A stretch of 64,000 bases of DNA. Origin: an uncultured Chitinophagaceae bacterium. GTDB lineage: Bacteria; Bacteroidota; Bacteroidia; Chitinophagales; Chitinophagaceae. Of this stretch, positions 27,483-36,784 are shown piece by piece. Under the pieces are notes generated by a model. The model saw only the letters and a list, made by a program, of their open reading frames with translations, ran no database searches and had not been told where the DNA came from. Both the position numbers and the translations under genes were made by a program. Every line of letters starts with the position of its first letter. The stretch's first letter is position 1. The stretch lies in assembly GCA_937907395.1 (NCBI GenBank), contig CALCII010000016.1, positions 1 to 64,000 of the forward strand. The letters are read 5' to 3'.

Positions 27483-28306
27483 TCTTCAGTGGCTTCCTGT
27501 ATAATTTCGGATGTTGATTTCACTCTGTCCTGAAGACTTGTCCATTGGTCATTACTCATCATGGCCTTGGTCTTACATGACATTGTTTTTTCTTTTTTCA
27601 ATATTTCTGCGGCACGGTCTTTTGAATCAGGATGTGTACTGATCCAGTCCAGCACTTCGGGCATTTTGTCTTCTTTCGCCAACCGGAAAAAGAAATCGGC
27701 CATGTGTGTGGGACTGATTCCGGCCTTACATAAATAATCGGCTCCGGTTTCATCTGCTTCCCTTTCCAATGTGCGGTCGTAAGCAGTGGAGCTTAGGGTC
27801 TTCAGAACTTCTTTGACAATAACAGCTCCGTTTGAGCCTCCGGCTAACGTGGCAAGGACTGCAATACCCACTTCTTTTGCCAGTTTCTTCATTACATGTT
27901 TCTTCTGGATATGTGCCAGTTCATGTGCCATTACACTGGATAATTCTTCCGGGTTTTTACAGGCTTTGATTAAACCGGTATAAATCACAATACGATTATT
28001 GGGTAAGGCAAAGGCATTTACCTCATCCTTCTGAATGATGTATACATGAATAGAATCTGCAAGGATGTTATTGGTATTGCAGATTCTTTCTTTGAAGCTA
28101 TTGATGGAATCATTGAGTGTTTCATCTTCAATAATCACTTCATTGTTTTTATAGGCATCCCATAACAGGTCGCCCAGTTTCTTTTCATTCACATTGATCT
28201 TTTCTTCAATCTTGAAAATCTTCATGAAGTTGATGCGGCTGATGAGAAACCAGGAGCTGAAAAACAAAGCAACCAGTAATAAAAACTGAAGAAGAATTTT
28301 ATTCAT
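27479..28306 (-). CDS. M48 family membrane-anchored metallopeptidase
   Basis: 275 residues with an N-terminal membrane anchor (about 5-27), followed by an M48 zinc peptidase. The zinc motif is MAHELAHIQKKH (about 128-139), and the third ligand is the Glu of EREADETGADYL. Related to BepA/YcaL/LoiP-type envelope quality-control proteases, but it lacks TPR repeats. Last gene of a four-gene membrane operon (TM2, DUF2752, DUF4870-like, M48). The catalytic domain probably faces the periplasm. Confidence 0.9.
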   Translation of the reverse strand: MNKILLQFLLLVALFFSSWFLISRINFMKIFKIEEKINVNEKKLGDLLWDAYKNNEVIIEDETLNDSINSFKERICNTNNILADSIHVYIIQKDEVNAFALPNNRIVIYTGLIKACKNPEELSSVMAHELAHIQKKHVMKKLAKEVGIAVLATLAGGSNGAVIVKEVLKTLSSTAYDRTLEREADETGADYLCKAGISPTHMADFFFRLAKEDKMPEVLDWISTHPDSKDRAAEILKKEKTMSCKTKAMMSNDQWTSLQDRVKSTSEIIQEATED

Positions 28307-28320
28307 GGGAATGTGTTCAA

Positions 28321-28749
28321 TTAAGGTTTGCAGATAAGATCAGTCAGGTTGCCATAAAACCACCAGTATACATGCTGGCCTTTACGTACACGGATAGCCG
28401 AATACATGGTAGCGATAAAATCGGTCAGGTTAAACAGAAATACAGTAATTATATAACCGATATATAAGTTTGATATGGTTGCTGGCCCAAACAAAATTGT
28501 CATTGTCCACGAAAATCCCGCCGCATTCATAAACAGCAAAGAGAATTGTGAAAGTAATGCCTGGGTACAATGCCATCGAACAAAGTAAGAGCCCTTCCTG
28601 TTTCCCAGGTAAAAAAAGAAAGTGGCAAACAGGTTGATGATGGGAAGGGGTAGCCCGGCCACCACTGCCACCAGCGACATGAGGTAACTGTTAGACGCCC
28701 GTTCCAATTCATGATCACCGGGTTTGTAAGGGAATGATTCTGTTTTCAT
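28321..28749 (-). CDS. DUF4870-like small membrane protein
   Basis: A 142-residue protein with three or four hydrophobic segments, in the pattern of the DUF4870/Tic20-like family (GNRKGSYFVRWHCTQALL, then a C-terminal RVRKGQHVYWWFYG). Function unknown. Its ATG overlaps the stop of the DUF2752 gene (TGATG), and the peptidase gene follows after 14 bases, so the three are translationally linked. Confidence 0.75.
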   Translation of the reverse strand: MKTESFPYKPGDHELERASNSYLMSLVAVVAGLPLPIINLFATFFFYLGNRKGSYFVRWHCTQALLSQFSLLFMNAAGFSWTMTILFGPATISNLYIGYIITVFLFNLTDFIATMYSAIRVRKGQHVYWWFYGNLTDLICKP

Positions 28750-29156
28750 CAGATGCCTTTATAGATGTTCCATATCCAGTTGCCTATCACAACTGCAATC
28801 AGTGTAACGGCAACAGGTTTTCGTTTCATGAATAATTCTGCCCGCAGATAGCATTTGTAAAAACTCCAGCGATTGCTCAACAGGTCGGCTACTAACCAAA
28901 CAGGAAGCAACAGCATCAGCATCAGCACCAGGAATGAAAAGGGATTGGTATGAAATGCGGTAGACCAATGTCCGTGTACCAATGCATCAATACCTCTTGT
29001 GGTACCGCAGGACGGGCAGGGGATGCCGGTAACCTTTTTGAACATGCAAACTGTGGAAGCAGACGTGTTCACGGAAAGATTATAAATCAACCAGGCATAC
29101 CCTGCAGTCAGCAGTAATCCTGTTAACAGGTATAGTCGCTTTGCCTGCATGTTCAA
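28749..29156 (-). CDS. DUF2752 family membrane protein
   Basis: 135 residues with the DUF2752 signature VTGIPCPSCGTTRG followed by HGHWSTAFHTNPF. Two further hydrophobic segments lie at about 10-25 and 75-95. The paired Cys may bind metal. Role unknown. It starts at the base following the TM2 gene stop. Confidence 0.85.
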   Translation of the reverse strand: MNMQAKRLYLLTGLLLTAGYAWLIYNLSVNTSASTVCMFKKVTGIPCPSCGTTRGIDALVHGHWSTAFHTNPFSFLVLMLMLLLPVWLVADLLSNRWSFYKCYLRAELFMKRKPVAVTLIAVVIGNWIWNIYKGI

Positions 29157-29495
29157 TTACATCAGTGCATTCTGGAGTAAGAAGAAATTCTTTTCACGGG
29201 TGGCGCCCATAATGAGGAACCAGTCAACAATAGTCCATACGCCCAAACCGCCGCAGGTAAGTAATTTACCAACGCCTAAGCCCGTATCGCCAATATAAAA
29301 ACGATCAATGCCAAGACCGCCTCCCAGCAAAGAAATGATCAAAGCAGTTGTTGGCTCCTTGAAAGGAAGTCCTTGTAAGAAAACCCATTTTGAATCATCA
29401 GCAGCGAGTAATTGTTCACGGATCACAGGGATCTGGTGGCTTTCAAAGTACTTAGCGCTTGACATGAGGAACATGTCTACTTTTTGTGCTTCCAT
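29157..29495 (-). CDS. TM2 domain-containing protein
   Basis: 112 residues. The N-terminal half is charged and probably cytoplasmic, followed by a TM2 domain: ALIISLLGGGLGIDRFYIGD, then GKLLTCGGLGVWTIVDWFLI. The G-x-DRFY motif between the two helices is diagnostic. First gene of the operon with DUF2752, DUF4870-like and M48 peptidase genes. Confidence 0.88.
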   Translation of the reverse strand: MEAQKVDMFLMSSAKYFESHQIPVIREQLLAADDSKWVFLQGLPFKEPTTALIISLLGGGLGIDRFYIGDTGLGVGKLLTCGGLGVWTIVDWFLIMGATREKNFFLLQNALM

Positions 29496-29589
29496 TATTC
29501 AGTTGATTTTGGTTAAAATAAAGAGGGAAAATAAGCAGGAATTGCTGAATCCTGAAATTCAGCCGGGAATGTTTATTCACAAAATAAAT

Positions 29590-30867
29590 TCAGGCCAAAA
29601 CCACCTGTTTATCCTCCCTGTAATGCTTCTGTACAAACCAGGTGGTTGCAGCCATTGACAGAACGAAATAACCGGTAAGTATATAAGTAATGTTGGCGAA
29701 CAACTGATGGGCACCAAACCAATCGCTTTGATCCAATACAAAATAAATACCGAGACTGCATTTGAGCAATTCCCATATAATGGCTGTACGGTTCCTGTCC
29801 ATCAGATCGGTTAATGCATAAACAAACAAAAAGATAAAAGCGCCGTACCAGTAAATATAAGCTCCGTTTAAAGAGTTGATGGTTGCAATATTCCCAAACA
29901 GGTAACTGATGAAGAGCAACAGTGCAACCAATTGCACCCAAGACCATACATGAAGTGTTGTGGATGCTTTGGTATCATATTTTTCAAAGTGATACACATC
30001 TTCAATTTTATACAAAGGATATTTTTCTGCCACATCAGCCGGCCGCCATCCGGTGGGCATGAGCCAGATGCGGAATTTATCGTTCCAGTTACTAGTGCGC
30101 CAGGCATCTTTGATTAACAACCACAAATGCTGAAAATTAATCTTGATCGGGTTCCAGGTGGCAACAGGCCTTGTAATTCCATATACGGGAGGCATATCGT
30201 CCAATTCTTCCTGGAACGTGCCAAACAGTTTGTCCCAGAAAATAAAAATCTGCGAATAATTTTTGTCGAGATACAATGGATTAATAGCGTGATGTACTCT
30301 GTGGTGTGAAGGGGTTACAATAATATGTTCCAGAAATCCCATCTTACCAATATGTCGGGTATGATACCAGAACTGCGCAAACAAATGCAATGGTGCCACT
30401 ACTGCAATTACCTGTTCGGGAACACCCAGTAAAGCTGCCGGAATTAAGAAAATAGTAAACAAACGGAAGAAAACAGAAATGCTTTGCCGTAATGCACAGG
30501 CAAGGTTGAATTCTTCACTGCTGTGATGAACGATATGTGCGTTCCAGAATAAATTGTATTCATGATCAATCCGGTGCGTCCAGTATCCGGCAAGATCCAG
30601 TGCAAAAAAAGCAATCACATACGTAAGGATGGTATTCTGTACATGAAACAGGGCCATATGCCCCACCATCCATTTATAGCTGATGATGGCAATGCTTAAT
30701 CCTAAAACATCTTTCGTAACATTGGTAACACCACTGGCCAGGCTGCTGATCATGTCCATATTGCGGACTGTATCTTTTCCCTTAATAATACCGTAGAGTT
30801 TTTCGCCCAGCACCAGTATGAGAAATGCGGGCATGGCAATGAGTAAAATTTTACCGTATGTTTCCAT
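29590..30867 (-). CDS. Sterol desaturase / fatty acid hydroxylase superfamily enzyme
   Basis: A 425-residue integral membrane di-iron enzyme. The His clusters are HRIDHE (about 107-112), HIVHHSSEE (about 121-129) and HHRVHH (about 196-201), the eight-His pattern of this family. The length and the extra C-terminal membrane helices (about 310-410) resemble alkylglycerol monooxygenase-like members. The substrate, a lipid, is not known. It has a TACATTTG -7 box at 30893-30900 (minus) and is divergent from the hydroxyproline epimerase gene. Confidence 0.88.
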   Translation of the reverse strand: METYGKILLIAMPAFLILVLGEKLYGIIKGKDTVRNMDMISSLASGVTNVTKDVLGLSIAIISYKWMVGHMALFHVQNTILTYVIAFFALDLAGYWTHRIDHEYNLFWNAHIVHHSSEEFNLACALRQSISVFFRLFTIFLIPAALLGVPEQVIAVVAPLHLFAQFWYHTRHIGKMGFLEHIIVTPSHHRVHHAINPLYLDKNYSQIFIFWDKLFGTFQEELDDMPPVYGITRPVATWNPIKINFQHLWLLIKDAWRTSNWNDKFRIWLMPTGWRPADVAEKYPLYKIEDVYHFEKYDTKASTTLHVWSWVQLVALLLFISYLFGNIATINSLNGAYIYWYGAFIFLFVYALTDLMDRNRTAIIWELLKCSLGIYFVLDQSDWFGAHQLFANITYILTGYFVLSMAATTWFVQKHYREDKQVVLA

Positions 30868-30892
30868 GAAGCAATCGTAAGTTTGAGTATTA

Positions 30893-30900
30893 CAAATGTA
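30893..30900 (-). promoter_or_regulatory. -7 promoter element of the sterol desaturase family gene
   Basis: TACATTTG on the minus strand, 25 bases before the start. No clear -33 TTG was seen at the normal spacing. Confidence 0.45.
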
Positions 30901-30917
30901 AAAGGATTGATTGAATC

Positions 30918-31982
30918 ATGACCTCTCTTCCTATCATCAAAAAATATCCGGATGCCGGTGTTCAATTTGAAGGCTCCACCTTTCAATGTGTTGATGCCCA
31001 CACCTGCGGAAACCCGGTTCGGCTGGTGGCGAATGGCGGGCCGGAATTAACCGGCGTTACTATGAGTGAAAAGCGGCAACATTTTCTCAAAACTTACGAC
31101 TGGATCCGCAAGGGGTTGATGTTTGAACCGAGAGGGCATGACATGATGAGCGGTAGTATCTTATACCCGCCACATGATCCTGCCAATGATGTGGCGGTGT
31201 TGTTCATTGAAACCAGTGGCTGTTTACCGATGTGCGGACATGGAACAATTGGAACTATTACCATTGCCATTGAAGAAGGATTGATACAACCCAAGGTGCC
31301 GGGTGTGGTTCGCATGGAAGCACCGGCAGGGTTGGTGTTGGTGAATTATCAATCCTCCGTTAAGAACGGAAAACTGAAAGTGGATCGTGTGAAACTCACC
31401 AATGTGCCCTCGTTTCTTCACTCTGTTGAACTGGCGGTGGAATGTCCGGTTTTAGGTGAACTGCTGGTGGATGTTTCCTATGGTGGAAATTTTTATGCGA
31501 TTGTTGATGTGCAGAAGAACTTTAAAGGGATAGAACATTATACTGCTGATCAATTGATCTCATGGGCCAGGGAATTACGAAAGAATATCAATGCAAAATA
31601 TGAATTCGTGCATCCGCATGATTCAACCATTCACGGATGTTCTCACATTTTATGGACGGGTGCTGTCATCAATCCGCAATCCACTGCAAGAAACGCCGTC
31701 TTCTATGGAGATAAAGCCATTGACCGCAGTCCTTGCGGAACCGGTACCAGTGCACGAATGGCACAATGGTATGCCAAAGGAAAATTGAAGAAGGGAGATT
31801 TATTTATTCATGAAAGTATCATTGGCAGTACGTTTACGGGACGCATTGAAGAAGAGTTATTGGTGGATGGAAAGCCGGCCATTCGCCCTTCTGTTGAAGG
31901 ATGGGCAAAAGTGTATGGCTGCAATACGATTAATATTAATCCCGATGATGATCCATATGCATATGGTTTCCAGGTGATCTGA
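30918..31982 (+). CDS. 4-hydroxyproline 2-epimerase (proline racemase family)
   Basis: 354 residues. Converts trans-4-hydroxy-L-proline to cis-4-hydroxy-D-proline, the first catabolic step. Both catalytic Cys are present: MCGHGTIG (about 106) and DRSPCGTGTSARMA (about 273). Having both Cys argues for an epimerase/racemase rather than a 3-hydroxyproline dehydratase, which has Thr at the second site. HTCGNPVRLV near the N-terminus is also typical. The D-amino acid oxidase gene follows after 27 bases. Confidence 0.9.
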   Translation: MTSLPIIKKYPDAGVQFEGSTFQCVDAHTCGNPVRLVANGGPELTGVTMSEKRQHFLKTYDWIRKGLMFEPRGHDMMSGSILYPPHDPANDVAVLFIETSGCLPMCGHGTIGTITIAIEEGLIQPKVPGVVRMEAPAGLVLVNYQSSVKNGKLKVDRVKLTNVPSFLHSVELAVECPVLGELLVDVSYGGNFYAIVDVQKNFKGIEHYTADQLISWARELRKNINAKYEFVHPHDSTIHGCSHILWTGAVINPQSTARNAVFYGDKAIDRSPCGTGTSARMAQWYAKGKLKKGDLFIHESIIGSTFTGRIEEELLVDGKPAIRPSVEGWAKVYGCNTININPDDDPYAYGFQVI

Positions 31983-32009
31983 ATTTTTAGATGAACTAAA
32001 TACACGCAG

Positions 32010-33251
32010 ATGAAAGCAATTGTAATTGGTGGTGGTGTTATTGGTTTAAGCTCGGCTTATTACTTAAAGAAGAGTGGGTGGGATGTGACTGTCATTGATA
32101 AAAACGATTTTTCAGATAATTGTTCTTATGGTAATGCAGGATATGTTTGCCCCAGCCATTTTATTCCGCTGGCTTCTCCCGGGATTGTAAAAGAGGGATT
32201 CAAACTGATGTGGAATTCAAGAAGTGCTTTTTATGTAGAACCAAGATTCAGCTGGCCCCTGATTTCCTGGGGATGGAAATTCATCCGGAGTGCAACAAAG
32301 GAACACCTGGAACGATCTGCAATTCCATTACGGGATATTGCCTTGTTCAGTAAACATTGTTATGAAGAATGGTTGCGCATTCCCGGTTTTGAATTTGGCT
32401 ATGAAAAGAAGGGATTGATTGAATTTTTCCAAACTTCACAAAACGAAGAACATGCGCATCATGTGGCACACCAGGCCGAACAATTAGGGCTGGAAGCTGT
32501 TGTATTGAGCGAAGCTGAAGCAAAGGCAATGGAGCCGCATACAAAGTTGAATGTTTCAGGCGCTTTGTATTTTAAATGTGATGCGCATTTGTATCCGCAA
32601 AAACTGATGAACGGATTGCACACTGTTTTAAAAGAGATGGGCATAACCTTTGTTGCGAACGAAGAAGTGACAGGATTCGGCAAAGCGAATGGTAAGATTC
32701 GCAATGTAAAAACAACTGCGAATGTGTTTGAAACAGATATGGTGGTGTTAGCAACAGGTTCCTGGTCAAGAGAACTGGCAGCAACAGCCGGTTTTAACTT
32801 GCCACTGATGCCCGGCAGAGGTTATTCGGTTACGTTAGAAGATTCGCCTTACCGTTTGAATCATCCGGCTGTACTGCAGGAGGCAAGAGTGGCTCTCACA
32901 CCAATGGACGGAAATAAAATCCGTTTTGGAGGCACTATGGAAATTACATCCGTAAACAAACCGCCACGAATGAACCGGGTGATTGGATTGCTGGAATCAG
33001 TGCAACGGTTTTTACCTGAGTTTAAAATTCCATTGCCTTCAGAAAAACAGATTTGGTATGGATACCGCCCTTGTTCGCCGGATGGGTTGCCCTATATTGG
33101 CAAAGCAGGAGAGAACATGATTGTAGCAACCGGCCATGCAATGATCGGATTGAGTTTGGGAGCAGGCACAGGCAAACTGGTTTCGGAACTTGCAAATGAA
33201 CAAGCTACCAGTGTGGATCTGATGCCTTACCGGCCTTTGCGATTTTCTTAA
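32010..33251 (+). CDS. FAD-dependent D-amino acid oxidoreductase, probable D-hydroxyproline dehydrogenase
   Basis: 413 residues of the DadA/glycine oxidase family. The Rossmann motif GGGVIGLSSAYYLKKSG is at the N-terminus, and the C-terminal FAD-binding block is YGYRPCSPDGLPYIG followed by ATGHAMIGLSLGAGTGKL. Next to 4-hydroxyproline epimerase it most likely oxidises cis-4-hydroxy-D-proline to 1-pyrroline-4-hydroxy-2-carboxylate. Same strand and likely same transcript as the epimerase. The D-amino acid specificity is from context. Confidence 0.85.
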   Translation: MKAIVIGGGVIGLSSAYYLKKSGWDVTVIDKNDFSDNCSYGNAGYVCPSHFIPLASPGIVKEGFKLMWNSRSAFYVEPRFSWPLISWGWKFIRSATKEHLERSAIPLRDIALFSKHCYEEWLRIPGFEFGYEKKGLIEFFQTSQNEEHAHHVAHQAEQLGLEAVVLSEAEAKAMEPHTKLNVSGALYFKCDAHLYPQKLMNGLHTVLKEMGITFVANEEVTGFGKANGKIRNVKTTANVFETDMVVLATGSWSRELAATAGFNLPLMPGRGYSVTLEDSPYRLNHPAVLQEARVALTPMDGNKIRFGGTMEITSVNKPPRMNRVIGLLESVQRFLPEFKIPLPSEKQIWYGYRPCSPDGLPYIGKAGENMIVATGHAMIGLSLGAGTGKLVSELANEQATSVDLMPYRPLRFS

Positions 33252-33287
33252 AATGTTAAATGGTACAAATGAAACGCATGTACCCGT

Positions 33288-33295
33288 TATCTTTG
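33288..33295 (+). promoter_or_regulatory. -7 promoter element of bshC
   Basis: TATCTTTG lies 10 bases before the bshC ATG. The -33 region is weak. Confidence 0.5.
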
Positions 33296-33305
33296 ATGCT
33301 CGTTT

Positions 33306-34904
33306 ATGGATTGTACTGCACAACGATTGAATTACCGTGATACACTGGCTTTCTCAAAGCTGGCGTTGGATTACCTGGATAACGCAGAGGCGTTACAACC
33401 ATTCTATGGTTTTCGTCCGGATAAAGAAGGATTATTACAACAAATCAAACTACGACAGTCATTTACTGTAAACAGGCCGGCGCTGGTTGCAGCATTGCAG
33501 CAACAGTATGCTGATTTACCAATGAGTAATGCAGTAAAGCAACACCTGGAAGATTTATTGGAGGAGCAAACATTCACCATCACGACAGCCCATCAACCCA
33601 ATTTATTTACCGGTCCGCTGTATTTTTTCTATAAAATCCTTCATGTAATCAAATTAGCAGAGGAGTTGCGGAAAGAATTACCACAGTACAAATTTGTTCC
33701 TGTGTATTATATGGGTAGTGAAGATGCCGATGTGGAAGAACTGGCTCATTTTCATATCCGTGGTGAAAAACGGGAATGGAAAACAGAACAGAGTGGTGCC
33801 TTCGGACGGTTTATCATAGATCAGCAACTGATTGAAATGATCAATCAACTGGAAGGAGAGATTGCAGTTCATTCTTTTGGTAACGAATATATTTCCAAAC
33901 TGAAATCCTGTTACAGAAAAGGTAACAGTATCCAACAAGCGACTTTTGAATTTGTAAATGAACTGTTAGGCCATTATGGTTTGATTGTTCTGATCCCTGA
34001 TGTGAAAGAATTAAGGCAGCAGATGATTTCTGTGTTTGAAGATGAGCTGTTGCATCACAGATCGGCTGGGTTGGTTACATCAACCACTGAACAACTAGCT
34101 CAGCATTACAAAGTACAGGCGAGTGGAAGGGAAATTAATCTTTTTTACCTGGATGAAGATGTACGTGAACGCATTGAAGCCGATGGAGAACAGTTCAAGG
34201 TGGCTAACACCACCATCCGTTTTTCAAGAGAAGAAATACTGAATGAATTAAATAATCATCCGGAGCGGTTCAGTCCCAATGTAATTCTTCGTGGCTTATA
34301 CCAGGAAACGATTTTGCCAAATATTGCATTTGTTGGTGGCGGAGGGGAACTGGCTTACTGGATGGAGCTGAAAGAAGTGTTTCATTACTATAAAGTTCCT
34401 TATCCTGTTTTATTGCTCCGCAATTCATTTCTTTTGCTGGAAGAGAAATGGGATGCACAAATTCAGAAACTGGGATTTACTGTCAATGACTTTTTTCAAT
34501 CCCAAGAAGAATTATTGAATAACCTTGTTCGTAAACAAACCAGTAATTCATTATCTATTGAAGATGAGTTGCGGGCTGCTGTAACATTCTATGATGAACT
34601 GAGTACGAAAGCAGCATCTGTGGATCCAACGTTGAAACAACATGTAGGAGCGCTGAGAGAAAAAGCAGTGTATCGTCTCCATGAGTTGGAAAAGAAAATA
34701 TTCCGTGCAGAAAAGCGAAAGTTTTCTGATCAGAAACAGCAAATTGAACAGGTAAGAAATTATATTGCTCCTAACGGAACCTTGCAGGAACGTATTGAAA
34801 ATATTGCACCCTTTTATGCAAAATGGGGTACTGCTTTGATCGATGAGTTATATAAACATTCGTTCACGTTTGAGCAGCAGTTTATAATACTTACCATTCA
34901 TTAA
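33306..34904 (+). CDS. bshC: Bacillithiol synthase BshC (cysteine-adding enzyme)
   Basis: 532 residues, the full family length. BshC adds cysteine to glucosaminyl-malate, the last step of bacillithiol synthesis. The N-terminus MDCTAQRLNYRDT is the family start and fixes the ATG at 33306. TTAHQPNLFTGPLYF and YMGSEDADVEELAHF are hallmark core motifs, as is FVGGGGELAYWMELK. A coiled-coil segment lies at about 450-500. Cytoplasmic. Its stop overlaps the converging purE stop by three bases. Confidence 0.95.
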   Translation: MDCTAQRLNYRDTLAFSKLALDYLDNAEALQPFYGFRPDKEGLLQQIKLRQSFTVNRPALVAALQQQYADLPMSNAVKQHLEDLLEEQTFTITTAHQPNLFTGPLYFFYKILHVIKLAEELRKELPQYKFVPVYYMGSEDADVEELAHFHIRGEKREWKTEQSGAFGRFIIDQQLIEMINQLEGEIAVHSFGNEYISKLKSCYRKGNSIQQATFEFVNELLGHYGLIVLIPDVKELRQQMISVFEDELLHHRSAGLVTSTTEQLAQHYKVQASGREINLFYLDEDVRERIEADGEQFKVANTTIRFSREEILNELNNHPERFSPNVILRGLYQETILPNIAFVGGGGELAYWMELKEVFHYYKVPYPVLLLRNSFLLLEEKWDAQIQKLGFTVNDFFQSQEELLNNLVRKQTSNSLSIEDELRAAVTFYDELSTKAASVDPTLKQHVGALREKAVYRLHELEKKIFRAEKRKFSDQKQQIEQVRNYIAPNGTLQERIENIAPFYAKWGTALIDELYKHSFTFEQQFIILTIH

Positions 34905-35416
34905 TCGAATTTATTTTCCCAACCTTCGTTTTTAAGCTGATTGACTTTTTTGAGTACATCATCCTTGAGTTTGATTTTGTAAGCAGCAAGTGCTACGCTT
35001 ACCGTTTCATCTGATGTGCCTATGATGGAAGCAGCAAGGATGCCTGCATTTTTAGAAGCGTTAAGGGCAACTGTTGCCACAGGAATACCATTGGGCATTT
35101 GTAAGATGGATAAAACAGAGTCCCAACCATCAATTGAATTACTTGATTTTACAGGAACCCCAATAACAGGTAGTGTGGTAATACTGGCCACCATTCCCGG
35201 TAAATGTGCAGCGCCTCCTGCACCGGCAATAATCACTTTCAATCCTCTTTCCTTTGCCGTTTGTGCATATTCAATCATGCGAAGGGGAGTGCGGTGTGCC
35301 GATACAACTGTAAGTTCGAAGGGAATGCCAAATTCTTTTAAAATATCACCGGCAGCCTGCATCACCGGTAAATCACTGTCGCTGCCCATAATGATACCAA
35401 CAAGTGGAGTTGCCAT
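34901..35416 (-). CDS. purE: N5-carboxyaminoimidazole ribonucleotide mutase PurE
   Basis: 171 residues, class I PurE. It moves the carboxyl group of N5-CAIR to C4 in purine synthesis. The signature GIIMGSDSDLPVM lies at the N-terminus, followed by SAHRTP and AGAGGAAHLPGM. It has its own promoter at 35433-35461 and is separated from purK by a three-gene efflux operon on the same strand. Confidence 0.96.
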   Translation of the reverse strand: MATPLVGIIMGSDSDLPVMQAAGDILKEFGIPFELTVVSAHRTPLRMIEYAQTAKERGLKVIIAGAGGAAHLPGMVASITTLPVIGVPVKSSNSIDGWDSVLSILQMPNGIPVATVALNASKNAGILAASIIGTSDETVSVALAAYKIKLKDDVLKKVNQLKNEGWENKFD

Positions 35417-35432
35417 AATCAGATTTGTATTT

Positions 35433-35461
35433 CAAAACTACAAACTAATTGGAACAATCAA
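35433..35461 (-). promoter_or_regulatory. purE promoter
   Basis: On the minus strand, TTG (35461-35459), an 18-base spacer and TAGTTTTG (35440-35433) match the Bacteroidota consensus. It lies in the 57-base gap between the TolC-like gene and purE, so purE need not depend on the efflux operon. Confidence 0.7.
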
Positions 35462-35473
35462 GAATACGCCCGG

Positions 35474-36784
35474 TTACAGCTTATGAAGGTCACCTGCCAG
35501 CATTTTCATTTCAGCTTCTGCCAGCTTGGCCATGTATAAAGCATTTATGTAACGGGTTTGCCCGTTAATATAATCCAGTTGCACCTGTCTCAGCTCCAGT
35601 GAAGTAATAGTAAGCTTGCGGAACCGTTCTGTGGCAATGGTATTGTTTTCAACGATCAGCTCCAGCGTACTTTTTTCCAATGTTACGAGGTTGACTGCAT
35701 TCTGGTAATTGCTGTAGGCATTGATCAGGTTGGTGCTTACATCATTTTTCAAACGATTTATGAGAACTTGCTGATTCTTGATATTTATCTCCGCTACCTG
35801 TTCTTGTCGTTTAATGATACCACCCTGGAAGATGGGAATCGCTACACCAATACCGGCGCTGGGACCAAGGTTGCGGTTGTATAAGTTAAATCCTGCCTGG
35901 TTTTTACTTTGTGCAAAATTGAAATTACCATTCAGTGTTACAGAGGGTAAACGTTGTGATAAGATTTCTTTCTTCTGTTGGATCCAAATCGAAAGATTGC
36001 TTTGTGCCAGTAATACATCATAGTTCTCCGATAATGATTTTTGCTGAAGCGAAGGGAAGTTGATGGTATGATCCGGTTCAATGGTTTCGGTTACTTCAAA
36101 TTTTGTTTCCGGTTTTCTGCCTAACAAATTATTGAAACTGGCTTTTGCGATGGCAATACTGTTTTCAATGGATAACAGGTTTCCTTTCTGCTGATTGAGA
36201 TCCACCTGTGCCTGTAAAAAATCGGTTTTGGGTGCGGTGCCAATCCGGAAACGGTCTTCAGCAATTTTTTTTCGTTCTTCAAAGAAAGAAATTGTTTCTT
36301 TTAATGCTTTGCGTTGCTGGTTCAGTTGTACAATCTGGTAGTAAGCAGAAATAACATTAAAAACGATTGTGTTCACCTGGTTACGGAAAGTGAGTTCACC
36401 AATCTTTTCCAGTTCTTCCAGTCTTTTCTTAGTGGCAAACATGCGCATGCCGTCAAAGATTCTCCAGCTTACTGCAAGTCCGGCATTCATATTTCTTAAA
36501 ATAGCCCCATTACGTGAAATGGTAGTGCCATTGGATAGTTTTTGTTCCAGGTTGTTGGAAGCAATAGTAGTACTGCCTGTGGCACTAATAGTGGGCCACA
36601 CACCTGCATTGCCCCAGTTGTTATTGATCTTGCCTATTTCCTGTGCATTGCGATCAATTTCCACATCGAAGTTTTTTTCGATCGCTATTTTAATTGCTTC
36701 ATCAACAGTTAACAGATCTGCCTGTGCCCATGCACCTGAACTAATCACCAAGATGAGCAATAGCAGCCTCAGTTTCTTCTTCAT
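35474..36784 (-). CDS. TolC-family outer membrane efflux protein
   Basis: 436 residues with a signal peptide ending GAWAQ. It is composed of two OEP repeats with long amphipathic helices (for example the stretches around residues 140-220 and 330-420) and forms the outer-membrane channel of a tripartite pump. Its start lies 44 bases inside the 3' end of the RND gene, in another frame, indicating translational coupling. Third gene of the adaptor-RND-TolC operon. Confidence 0.92.
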   Translation of the reverse strand: MKKKLRLLLLILVISSGAWAQADLLTVDEAIKIAIEKNFDVEIDRNAQEIGKINNNWGNAGVWPTISATGSTTIASNNLEQKLSNGTTISRNGAILRNMNAGLAVSWRIFDGMRMFATKKRLEELEKIGELTFRNQVNTIVFNVISAYYQIVQLNQQRKALKETISFFEERKKIAEDRFRIGTAPKTDFLQAQVDLNQQKGNLLSIENSIAIAKASFNNLLGRKPETKFEVTETIEPDHTINFPSLQQKSLSENYDVLLAQSNLSIWIQQKKEILSQRLPSVTLNGNFNFAQSKNQAGFNLYNRNLGPSAGIGVAIPIFQGGIIKRQEQVAEINIKNQQVLINRLKNDVSTNLINAYSNYQNAVNLVTLEKSTLELIVENNTIATERFRKLTITSLELRQVQLDYINGQTRYINALYMAKLAEAEMKMLAGDLHKL

